NCBI GenBank assembly: GCA_018238625.1
Contig: JABCSY010000006.1
Coordinates: 1 to 64,000 of the forward strand
Length of the DNA: 64,000 nt
Origin: Promethearchaeota archaeon
GTDB taxonomy: Archaea; Asgardarchaeota; Lokiarchaeia; Sigyniarchaeales; SOKP01
Direction of reading: 5' to 3'
Part shown: positions 1-8,191 of the stretch, one piece after another
Position numbering within the stretch: position 1 is the stretch's first letter
Layout of the letters: the number at the start of each line of letters is the position of its first letter
Translations under genes and position numbers: made by a program
Notes under the pieces: generated by a model
What the model was told of the DNA's origin: nothing
The model's database searches: none
Seen by the model: only the letters and a program-made list of their open reading frames with translations

Positions 1-2
1 AT

Positions 3-794
3 ATTGTAAACGATCCTGACTTTCAAATTAAAGTGGAGTATTTAACTGATAAAATCTCGACTGTTTTTATGAATAGCGAAAAATCGTGGAATTTTGATAT
101 TACTCCTACAAGTATTTATAATTTTTACTCAAGTGAACCAGAGATCGCAAAAAGTATTAAAAATATATTTTCAAAAGAGAAGTCAGAATTAGATTCAAGT
201 ACAATTTTACCTGGCATTGAAGATAAACTTCAAAGAATTTTGGATATTAATCTTAAGCTTATGGATAAAGTTGCGGCCGAACTCTCAGAAGTTAAACGCG
301 TGCTATTCAGATTAGTACCCTCTGATATTTCGCAATCTCTGTTTGCAATTCCGTTTGAAAAGGTACCTATTGAATATATTTCAGACAACCAAAAATTAGA
401 AAGCAAAGATAAGAAGAAGAAAAAAAAAAGTAAAGATGCTGATCCATTCAAAAAAGGTAAAAAATTAAAAGGGGCTGCAGGACCCCCCAAACGATTAAAA
501 TCTATTACAACTCCAGAAGCTTTAGAAAAAGAAGATACTGAAAGTGATAAAATCACTGCGAAAAAAATAAAATCAGTAAAAGCATCGTTGTCGGCTACCT
601 CTCAAAAAACAACGCCACCCATAGCTCCTCAATCAGTCGCTAAACAAGGTTTCGTCACCCTTGATCCTCTAAAACCTCCGCCACCACCGCCAAAAATTAC
701 TATGAACGTTGGAAGTAATTCTGGACCGGCAAGAAGGGAAATAATATCTGAATTAAAGGATATGTTTGTAAAGCGAGGATTAGTTTCCAGATGA
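3..794 (+). CDS. Lys-rich and Pro-rich protein, 5' end outside the window
   Basis: The reading frame is open to the left edge of the window, so the true start is probably upstream; a GTG at 33 is the first standard start inside. I do not recognise a family. The N-terminal half is mixed helical sequence. The middle holds a very basic tract around residues 120-150 (numbered from the GTG) made of runs of lysine. A six-proline run follows (LKPPPPPPKI, about residue 215), and the protein ends in a short acidic/basic helix (ISELKDMFVKRGL). The layout of folded part, charged linker, polyproline and short C-terminal helix suggests a scaffold or ligand-bearing protein with a disordered tail. The polyproline run could bind an Asgard profilin or a similar partner, but that is a guess. 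The gene stands alone, followed by an AT-rich gap. Confidence 0.75.
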   Translation: MVNDPDFQIKVEYLTDKISTVFMNSEKSWNFDITPTSIYNFYSSEPEIAKSIKNIFSKEKSELDSSTILPGIEDKLQRILDINLKLMDKVAAELSEVKRVLFRLVPSDISQSLFAIPFEKVPIEYISDNQKLESKDKKKKKKSKDADPFKKGKKLKGAAGPPKRLKSITTPEALEKEDTESDKITAKKIKSVKASLSATSQKTTPPIAPQSVAKQGFVTLDPLKPPPPPPKITMNVGSNSGPARREIISELKDMFVKRGLVSR

Positions 795-990
795 TATTAA
801 AATATTTTTTTAATAGGTCATAATCAAGAATATTCTCAAACAACACATTTATTTAATATTTTAGATAAATACAAATTAAGTATAGTAAAAATTAATGGTT
901 TAAAGAAAATATTTACACTTTAATATCTTAACTAATTCAATATATTATTGATAGCAATGTAAAATTTTATTTTATTAGACTATTTAACAG

Positions 991-1740
991 GTGAACATAA
1001 TTTCTAAAAATGAAAAAGAAAAAAAAGATTATTATTCTGGAAAGAAGAGAATCTCTGTTTACATTTCAGATGAAGTTGAAGAAGAATGGCATGAGTTTAT
1101 AAAACAAAATAATATTTCGTCAATTTCCAAATTGGTTAGAGAGGGTATAAATTACTATATCAAAGAAAAATCGAGCCTAATGAGCCAAGATTTATCTGTT
1201 TTCACCCATTCATTAAAAGAGAGATTTACTATAATAAAGGGAAATCTACAATTAATACTTGAAAAACATCAAAAGGATCTTAATAAAGATGTTTTAAAAA
1301 TTATAAATCATTTACTAGACGAAATTAAGCAGTTCGAAGAGCGGTTTATATTCAAATTAGAAAAACCTCATGAAAGAGCCGCTCAATATGATATTCTTTT
1401 AATCGAAGATGATTTATCTACAATCGAATTAGTTACTAATTTTTTCGAGGCAAAAGGTTATATATGTAAAGGAGTTATCACAGGCGCGAAAGGTCTCGAA
1501 GAATTGACTTTTAACATCCCAAAATTGATTCTATTGGATATTATTTTACCTGATGTTAGCGGATTTACAATTTGTAAGAAAATAAAGTATAGTGAAAAGT
1601 TTAGCAACATTCCTATCATCTATCTAACCGCAGTCCCAGGAAATAAAGTAAATGAAAAAATCGAAGAAACTAAAGCGGATGGCTACATATTAAAACCTTT
1701 CGACCTTTCGGATTTTGAAATTGTGTTCCAATATTTTTAA
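991..1740 (+). CDS. Ribbon-helix-helix / receiver response regulator
   Basis: Three parts are visible. Residues 19-60 look like a ribbon-helix-helix DNA-binding domain (a beta strand RISVYIS followed by two helices). Residues 66-120 are helical and resemble a histidine-kinase dimerisation domain without an ATPase (HSLKERFTIIKGNLQLILE, His73). Residues 133-249 are a complete receiver domain with the acidic cluster EDD (139-141), phosphoacceptor Asp183 in LLDIILPD and the conserved Lys in ILKPFD. It is probably a phosphorylation-controlled DNA-binding regulator acting with the kinases downstream. The GTG at 991 is the only standard start that fits. However, GGTGA at 990-994 followed five bases later by an in-frame ATT at 1000 would give a natural N-terminus (SKNEKEKK), so ATT may be the real start. 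Confidence 0.8.
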   Translation: MNIISKNEKEKKDYYSGKKRISVYISDEVEEEWHEFIKQNNISSISKLVREGINYYIKEKSSLMSQDLSVFTHSLKERFTIIKGNLQLILEKHQKDLNKDVLKIINHLLDEIKQFEERFIFKLEKPHERAAQYDILLIEDDLSTIELVTNFFEAKGYICKGVITGAKGLEELTFNIPKLILLDIILPDVSGFTICKKIKYSEKFSNIPIIYLTAVPGNKVNEKIEETKADGYILKPFDLSDFEIVFQYF

Positions 1741-1763
1741 TATTTCTTTATCTCTCCAAAATA

Positions 1764-4094
1764 TTATTTAATCGGAAGGGAAAAGTGGAATTCCGATCCC
1801 TTACTTCTTCCTTCAGACTCAGCCCAGATTTTACCTCCATGCAATTCTATAATTTCTTTTGAAATATATAACCCCATCCCCATTCCTCCAACTGTTATAT
1901 CCCATCCTTTACCGTATCTTTCAATTTTTCCGAAAGGTTTAAACAAAAGGTTTTTTTCTTCTTCAGTTAAACCTATACCATTGTCCTTCACTGAGATCGT
2001 TAAAAAGTTTTTGTCAATGCTAGATTTAATCGAGATTTTTCCACCTTGAGGTGTATAGTCTATTGCGTTTATCAGAATATTAGATATTACAGTATAAATT
2101 TTTTCCTTATCTATGGTCGTAATTAATTTTTCGTCTAGAGACACATTAATAGTGTGTTCTCTCATTCCAATAAAACCTTCTAATTCATGTAATACCTCCT
2201 GAATCAAATCAGATACATCTTCTCGTCTTAAGTTCACTCGGATTACTGCTTTCTCTAATTGAGAACCTTCCATAAATGAGTTTATTAAAGCTTCCAACCG
2301 ATTACTTCCTTCTTTGATTCTCCTCAAAAAAGATAGTATTTTTTCATCTAGATTCACTTTGTATTCCGTTAATAAAAAGTCAGCAAAACCTTTAATAGAA
2401 ATGAGGGGCGTCTTGAATTCGTGGGAAAATCGTGTTAGTAAGCTCGATTTTATTTCTTCAATTTCCTTACTTTCAGTTATATCCTGTAGCCACAATCGTA
2501 TATTTATTAATTCACCATTTTCCGAAATAGTATATTTCCTCGTTCCCGATAGCCATTTTAGCTTTCCCTCCTTTGAATATATTCTAAATTCCACATCCCT
2601 GTCTCCATGCGACTTAAGAAGTTCTTCAAGATCCTCTGGATGTAATATTTTATAAAAGATACTATCATCTTTCAATTCTTCCCTTGAATACCCAACGATT
2701 TCTAATAATTTAGGGTTAACATACGAAATATTATTTAGCAATAGGTCAATTTCTATTAAACCCATAACAGCAGTCTCAAGTAAACCACGATGTTTTGCTT
2801 CTGATTCTATCAATTTCTGTTCGGCAATTTTACGTTCTGTTATATCAACTGAAGTCCCAATAATTCCCTTGATTTCCCCATTCTCATCAATGTATGGGAT
2901 TTTAGTTGATATAACCCATTTTAAGCCATCGACCGTCTCCCATTTTTCTTCTATATTTAATTTTGGTTTTCCACTATTAATTACTTCTAAATCATCTCTC
3001 TTTAAATTTGTAGCGAGTTCTTGAGGAAACAAATCAAAGGTCGATTTACCAATGATATCTTCTTTTTCGAGTTTTAGATAATCAGCAAAGACTTGATTTA
3101 CCCTAGTATATATACCACTTTTATTTTTTACAAAAATCATACTAGGGATAATATCCATTATAGTTTCTAATTCAATACTTAAATTTTTGTATTTTTTTTC
3201 TGAATTTCGTAATTCTTCTTCGGCAATTTTGCGATCAGTGATTTCCTCAAATGTGACTAAAATTCCGTTAACATCTCCTTTGGTTTCGATGAGAGGGACT
3301 CTACTTACATCTAACCAGATATTTTTTCCCTTCTCAATAATCCAAGATTCATTTGTATGATATGATGATTTACCCGATAACATAACACTGGTTTCACTTT
3401 CCCTAATTTGTTGAATCTTCTCTCTATTAGAGAGTAAATCTTCATCTGTTTTCCCTATTATACTTTCAGGATGTTCTATGCCAATGAACTCGGAATAATT
3501 ACCATTACAGCCCAAGTATTTAAAGTTTGTATCTTTCCAAAATACACATTGAGGGATATTCTTAATAATTACTTTTAGCATTTCAGAAGTAGTACGAATA
3601 ACGCGTTCATATTTACTGGGGGTAAAGACTTTCCAAAATTGAATTTCTGGAAAAGAATTCGTTATTTTTTGATAATTTTCTTCTTTTTTTTCTAACCTTT
3701 CTTCTAATACCTTGACTTTAGATATGTTCTTCAAAGTAATTAATATCTTTCTTTGATTGTTGTAATCTTTTATCCTTCTAGCTTTTATTTCATACCAAAT
3801 AAATTGATTCTTGTTATTTTTTAACCTAATTTCAGGTATGAAATCATGAGATTTTGGTCTTCTAAACAGAACCTTGGTTATTTTCTTAGCATCATCGGGA
3901 TGAACGAATTCATATATTTCTCGTCCAATTATTTCATCAGGTTGATAGCCTAATTCATCATAGATATAAGGATTAACATAAGTAAAAATCCCATTTAAAT
4001 CTAATTCTCCTACTACATCTAAAATATTGTCTATTAAGAAGTGATATTTTTTCTCATAAAGGTTTGATGATTTTTTTTCTACTAACAAGTGCAT
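1764..4094 (-). CDS. Multi-PAS sensor histidine kinase
   Basis: This is a cytoplasmic sensor kinase of 776 residues with no membrane segment. Four PAS domains occupy about residues 15-130, 165-290, 295-425 and 430-545. A HisKA domain follows with the phosphoacceptor in RFSHEFKTPL (His558), then an ATPase domain with the N box (NILINAIDYT), G1 (DNGIGL) and G2 (GGMGMGLYIS) motifs. It should sense a small molecule or redox state through PAS and pass phosphate to one of the separate receivers nearby. The open frame extends to 4178, but GGAGGAG ends just upstream of the ATG at 4094, so I chose that start. The gene converges with the RHH-receiver gene, with 23 bases between them. Confidence 0.9.
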   Translation of the reverse strand: MHLLVEKKSSNLYEKKYHFLIDNILDVVGELDLNGIFTYVNPYIYDELGYQPDEIIGREIYEFVHPDDAKKITKVLFRRPKSHDFIPEIRLKNNKNQFIWYEIKARRIKDYNNQRKILITLKNISKVKVLEERLEKKEENYQKITNSFPEIQFWKVFTPSKYERVIRTTSEMLKVIIKNIPQCVFWKDTNFKYLGCNGNYSEFIGIEHPESIIGKTDEDLLSNREKIQQIRESETSVMLSGKSSYHTNESWIIEKGKNIWLDVSRVPLIETKGDVNGILVTFEEITDRKIAEEELRNSEKKYKNLSIELETIMDIIPSMIFVKNKSGIYTRVNQVFADYLKLEKEDIIGKSTFDLFPQELATNLKRDDLEVINSGKPKLNIEEKWETVDGLKWVISTKIPYIDENGEIKGIIGTSVDITERKIAEQKLIESEAKHRGLLETAVMGLIEIDLLLNNISYVNPKLLEIVGYSREELKDDSIFYKILHPEDLEELLKSHGDRDVEFRIYSKEGKLKWLSGTRKYTISENGELINIRLWLQDITESKEIEEIKSSLLTRFSHEFKTPLISIKGFADFLLTEYKVNLDEKILSFLRRIKEGSNRLEALINSFMEGSQLEKAVIRVNLRREDVSDLIQEVLHELEGFIGMREHTINVSLDEKLITTIDKEKIYTVISNILINAIDYTPQGGKISIKSSIDKNFLTISVKDNGIGLTEEEKNLLFKPFGKIERYGKGWDITVGGMGMGLYISKEIIELHGGKIWAESEGRSKGSEFHFSLPIK

Positions 4095-4418
4095 TTCTCC
4101 TCCCATGAATTTTTGTTTTGTAAATTTTAACAAATAGAAATTTTCGTGGAAATAATTATACATATAATTATTAACCAAATACCCTATACAAAGGTGTATT
4201 AAGTAAAATTAGTATTTAAAATAATTGCTCGAATTAGTTGGTTGTACTAAAATCATCTTGATATTACCCATGTACAAATAATATAGTGATTAAGCAACAA
4301 CTTTTATAATTTACACTATAAATTGGATTAAATTTATATTTATTTACCTTTACTTCTTATACAATATATAAAAAATGTACATAAATTTCTTAATTTGCAC
4401 CTAATAATAAGCATAATG

Positions 4419-4428
4419 TTTATAAAAG
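4419..4428 (+). promoter_or_regulatory. TATA box
   Basis: TTTATAAAAG is a good archaeal TATA element. It lies about 30 bases upstream of the ATG at 4454, so transcription would start almost at the coding sequence. The rest of the divergent gap 4179-4453 is AT-rich and must also contain the promoter of the leftward kinase, which I could not place. Confidence 0.45.
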
Positions 4429-4453
4429 AACACATAAATAAGAGGGGTTGAAA

Positions 4454-5005
4454 ATGGTAAATTATAGAAATAGTACGAAAAAGGGCTATACAAGAAGCTT
4501 TGAAGAAGCAGAAATGATATTGGACAATATTCCAGGATTTGTTTTTTATAAGGATACTATTGGGAGTATTCCCAATCTACTACAACGTATAAATGTTGAA
4601 CAAGAATTAGCTAAAAGTGAAAGATTACTATCAACAACATTAAGAAGTATAGGTGATGCAGTTATTTCCACAAATAGTAAAGGTAATGTATCGTTTTTAA
4701 ATCCAGTTGCCGAATCTTTAACTGGTTGGAAACAAAGTGAAGCTATAGGAAATCCTATAGAAGATGTCTTTAATATAATTAATGAAAAAACACGTAAACG
4801 GGTAAAAAATCCTGTATCGAGAGTCTTTCAAGAAGGCATCATTGTCGGTCTAGCGAACCATACTATCTTAATAGCTTATGAGCTCCATGCGAATTGTTTT
4901 ATCACCAAGCCTGTTGATATGGATCAATTTATCGAAGTTGTAAAATCTATCGAGAATTTTTGGTTTTCTATCGTAAAACTACCACCAAACAAGAATTTTC
5001 ATTGA
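4454..5005 (+). pseudogene. PAS domain fused to the tail of a receiver gene (broken chimera)
   Basis: The ORF begins at an ATG behind GAGGGG. It encodes a short degenerate segment, then a PAS domain (about residues 45-140) typical of histidine kinases. In mid-domain, after [11 protein letters not shown], it switches abruptly to the last 44 residues of a receiver domain ([17 protein letters not shown] to the end). Those residues and the stop codon are almost identical in DNA to the end of the response regulator gene at 7455-7913. No kinase core and no phosphoacceptor Asp remain, so it cannot work as a kinase or a regulator. It looks like a kinase/regulator pair collapsed by recombination or deletion. 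Whether the 183-residue product is made is unknown. Confidence 0.75.
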
Positions 5006-5007
5006 AA
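4875..5007 (+). repeat. 133-bp direct repeat, copy 1 (tail of a receiver gene)
   Basis: This segment matches 7783-7915 with about four mismatches, from CTTATGAGCTCC through the stop codon and two bases beyond. It forms the 3' end of the PAS-receiver chimera. The high identity at DNA level points to a recent duplication or a recombination scar rather than ancient homology. Confidence 0.9.
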
Positions 5008-5032
5008 ATAAAGTACCCGACTGAAATAAAGG

Positions 5033-7300
5033 ATGAGAATAATAAATTCTATATTAAAAGATCGGAAAGAAACAATCAGATATATAGTTGTAGTCGCTTC
5101 AATATCAATACTATGTTTTTTAACATATTATTTTGAAATCATAATTAAAGTCCATATAATTTATTCCCATTTGTTTTATTTTCCAATTATTTTGGGGTGT
5201 TATTGGTGGAAAAAAAAAGGGCTAATTGTACCTTTCTTTTTATCGGGAATTTTAATTTTCTTTTCTTTTCTTGGTGGAGGAACGGTTACTGTTATAATTG
5301 AAGGATTTGTACGAACTATAATATTTACATTTGTTGGTTTCAGTGTTTCATTTTTAAGTCAAATTATCTCAAAAAATGAACGTTATTTAAGAGAATCCAA
5401 TGAAATGTTAGAACAACGTGTTAAAGATCGCACAGCCGATTTAGCTCTTGCAAACGAAAAATTAAACAAAGCACAAGAGCAATTGAATTCTGTTCTTTCA
5501 AGCTTAAAAGATATCGTTTTTGTCATATCAGAAGACTACAAAATTTTGTTTAAGAATGAAACTGCTCACGAAATATTCGGAAAAGAATTAATTGGAGAAG
5601 TCTGTTATAAAGTAATAAAAGGACAAAGCCAAGTGTGCGAGATTTGTCCTATAAAGACATTTGCAGAAAGCAACTTGTGTCAATTACGATTTGAACAATG
5701 CGTAAAAACACCCCTTCTTAAGGGGGAAAGAGTTTTTGATATTATTACCTCACCAATCAAAAATTACACCGGGCAACCGGCAATAGTAGAAACATTAAGA
5801 GATATTACCGATCGAAAGCAGGCAGAGGAAGAATTAAGGAAAGCCAAGACCTTTTCTGAATCAATAATAGATAGTTTACCAGGAATTTTTTATTTTTTTG
5901 ATGAGAAGGGCAAATTTCTTAGATGGAACATAAATTTTGAAGAAGTTTCTGAATACTCATCTGAAGAGATATCAAGAATGAGCATGCTTGATTTCTTTAA
6001 AGGAAAAGATAAAAAAATTATGGCTGAGAGAATTCAAGAAGTATTTATTAAAGGCAAATCTACAGCAGAAGCGGAGTTCATATCCAAAAGTAGTAAAAAA
6101 ACTCCTTATTATTTTACGGGGCTACGTATAATGATTGGTAATATACCTTATCTTGGAGGAATGGGAATAAACATTGCCGAACGTAAAAAGATCGAAGAGG
6201 AATTAAAAAAAAAAGCAAACAGTCTAGATAATGCTCAAAGAATTGCTCATATAGGTAATTGGGATTGGGATATTGTGAAGAATGAATTATTTTGGTCTGA
6301 CGAGATTTATCGGATTTTTGGTTTAAATTCGCTGGAATTTGGTGCAACATATGAAGCATTTGTGAATACGATCCATCCAGATGATCGAGAATTAGTACAG
6401 ATTTCTGTAGATGAAGCTTTACATGATAATAAACCTTATAGCATTGATCACCGTATTATTTTACCAAATGGTTCAATCCGCATTGTTCATGAACAAGCTG
6501 AGGTTAATTTTGACGAGGCTGGTAAAGCCCTTAAAATGGTTGGAACGGTTCAGGACATTACTGATCGCAAGAAAGCAGAAGATGAACTTAAAGCAACATT
6601 GAAAGATTTAAAGCGGTCAAATACTGAATTAGAGCAGTTCGCATATATAGCCTCCCACGATCTTCAAGAACCATTGCGGATGGTTGCAAGTTTTACACAA
6701 TTATTACAAAATCGTTATCAAGATAAATTGGATGAAGATGCTAATGATTTTATAAATTTCGCTGTTGATGGCGCTACTAGGATGCAGAATTTGATCAATG
6801 ATTTATTGATTTTTTCACGAGTAGGAACGCGTGGTAATCCTTTTAAAAAAATAGATATGGGCGCTGTTTTAGAAGGTGTAATTGCTACTTTTAGGCAATT
6901 AATTAAAGAAACCAACGCAACACTCACTTACAATTCCTTACCAATGATTTTCGCAGATGGATCCCAAATGATAGAACTACTACAAAATTTAATCTCTAAT
7001 GCTATTAAATTTAGGACTGAAGAACCTCCACGTATTCACGTATCAGGAGAGGTTAAAGCAGATAAATGGATCTTCTCTGTGATTGATAATGGAATTGGGA
7101 TTGATTCTCAATATTTCGATCGGATTTTTATTATTTTTCAGCGCTTACATAAAAAAGATGAATTTGGTGGTACTGGAATAGGATTGGCTATATGCAAAAA
7201 AATTGTAGAACGACACGGTGGTAAAATTTGGGTGGAATCAGAATTAGGAAAAGGTTCCACTTTTTACTTCTCAATTCCAAAAATAGAGGTTAGAAAATAA
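5033..7300 (+). CDS. Membrane-anchored PAS sensor histidine kinase
   Basis: The first 110 residues contain about four hydrophobic segments (roughly 14-36, 40-57, 60-80, 82-106), so the sensor is membrane-anchored. A coiled coil follows (112-150), then three PAS domains (about 150-260, 270-385, 395-515). The first PAS has a Cys cluster (CYKVIKG, VCEICP, a later FEQC), a pattern known in many sensor PAS domains and possibly metal- or redox-linked. The HisKA phosphoacceptor is His542 in ASHDLQEPLRM, the phytochrome-like type, followed by a full ATPase domain (DNGIGI, GTGIGLAI). The single-domain receiver just downstream is the obvious partner. AAGGATGAG overlaps the start ATG, so the exact first codon is uncertain. 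The last 220 residues are very similar to the kinase at 8192-11209. Confidence 0.92.
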   Translation: MRIINSILKDRKETIRYIVVVASISILCFLTYYFEIIIKVHIIYSHLFYFPIILGCYWWKKKGLIVPFFLSGILIFFSFLGGGTVTVIIEGFVRTIIFTFVGFSVSFLSQIISKNERYLRESNEMLEQRVKDRTADLALANEKLNKAQEQLNSVLSSLKDIVFVISEDYKILFKNETAHEIFGKELIGEVCYKVIKGQSQVCEICPIKTFAESNLCQLRFEQCVKTPLLKGERVFDIITSPIKNYTGQPAIVETLRDITDRKQAEEELRKAKTFSESIIDSLPGIFYFFDEKGKFLRWNINFEEVSEYSSEEISRMSMLDFFKGKDKKIMAERIQEVFIKGKSTAEAEFISKSSKKTPYYFTGLRIMIGNIPYLGGMGINIAERKKIEEELKKKANSLDNAQRIAHIGNWDWDIVKNELFWSDEIYRIFGLNSLEFGATYEAFVNTIHPDDRELVQISVDEALHDNKPYSIDHRIILPNGSIRIVHEQAEVNFDEAGKALKMVGTVQDITDRKKAEDELKATLKDLKRSNTELEQFAYIASHDLQEPLRMVASFTQLLQNRYQDKLDEDANDFINFAVDGATRMQNLINDLLIFSRVGTRGNPFKKIDMGAVLEGVIATFRQLIKETNATLTYNSLPMIFADGSQMIELLQNLISNAIKFRTEEPPRIHVSGEVKADKWIFSVIDNGIGIDSQYFDRIFIIFQRLHKKDEFGGTGIGLAICKKIVERHGGKIWVESELGKGSTFYFSIPKIEVRK

Positions 7301-7454
7301 CGATATTCAAGATAAATTTCAACAAATTAAAATTTATTTACTTGATATATTAATAAATAAATAAAAACCTATATGTGAAATGAGTATAAGTACTTAAGTC
7401 AAATCTAAAATTAAATATAGTATAGTTATAAAAGAAAATAAATATGTGAAAAAA

Positions 7455-7913
7455 ATGAGTTTAAGTAAAGGAATTAGACCTGTTGAGATATTACTGGTAG
7501 AAGATAATCCTGGTGACATTCGTTTAACAAAAGAAGCCATGAAAGAAGCTAAAATTATTAATAATCTTAATGTGGTTGAAGATGGTGTAGAAGCCTTAGC
7601 GTATTTAAGAAAAAAAGGGAAATTTAAGGACGCTAATCGCCCAGACATGATCCTCTTAGATATAAATTTGCCGAAGAAAAATGGTCGCGAAGTATTGGCT
7701 GAAATTAAGCAAGATAAAAATCTTAAACAAATTCCTGTAATAATTCTTACAGTATCTAAGGCAGAAGAGGACATTATCAAAACTTATGAGCTCCATGCGA
7801 ATTGTTTTATCACCAAGCCTGTTGATATGGATCAATTTATCAAAGTTGTAAAATCTATTGAGGATTTTTGGTTTTCTGTCGTAAAACTACCACCAAACAA
7901 GAATTTTCATTGA
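7455..7913 (+). CDS. Single-domain response regulator (Rcp1-like)
   Basis: This is a stand-alone receiver domain of the type usually paired with phytochrome-like kinases: [10 protein letters not shown] with the acidic pair at the N-terminus, phosphoacceptor Asp in [11 protein letters not shown], Thr/Ser in ILTVS and Lys in FITKPVD. There is no output domain, so it probably passes phosphate on or acts by protein contact. I chose the ATG at 7455, five bases after a GTGA; a GTG at 7446 is the alternative. It lies 154 bases after the membrane kinase, on the same strand. Its last 133 bp are duplicated in the chimera at 4454-5005. Confidence 0.9.
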   Translation: MSLSKGIRPVEILLVEDNPGDIRLTKEAMKEAKIINNLNVVEDGVEALAYLRKKGKFKDANRPDMILLDINLPKKNGREVLAEIKQDKNLKQIPVIILTVSKAEEDIIKTYELHANCFITKPVDMDQFIKVVKSIEDFWFSVVKLPPNKNFH

Positions 7914-7915
7914 AA
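7783..7915 (+). repeat. 133-bp direct repeat, copy 2 (intact gene)
   Basis: This is the likely source copy of the repeat at 4875-5007, inside an intact response regulator gene. Confidence 0.9.
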
Positions 7916-8014
7916 CATTATGAGTTATTAATGATGAGAACGAAATATTAATTTTAAAAATTATAAAAGATAAGATATTGTAGAATATCGTAAAAAAAGG
8001 GTTTAAAATTTAAG

Positions 8015-8149
8015 ATGGAAAGCAATAAACCAGATTTAAAGACGATAAATAAAAAGGTTAATTCGGGAGCTCGCGCTTATTTAATTAAAAGAAATATTTT
8101 TTCAGTATTATTAGAACACTCAATTTTCAATGCAATATTAAAAATCTAG
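8015..8149 (+). pseudogene. Short ORF, possible remnant of a kinase N-terminus
   Basis: A 44-residue ORF starts with ATG (MESNKPDLKTINKK) and contains GARAYLIK and LLEHSIFNAI, which resemble the linker and first PAS helix of sensor kinases in this region. It ends in a TAG. The frame continues after the stop as NENNLLNLL and then stops again, so it looks like the decayed 5' end of a kinase gene. The intact kinase ORF starts 43 bases downstream without a good ribosome site. A genuine small peptide cannot be excluded. Confidence 0.35.
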
Positions 8150-8191
8150 AATGAAAATAATTTATTGAATTTACTGTAAAAAAAGAATTAA

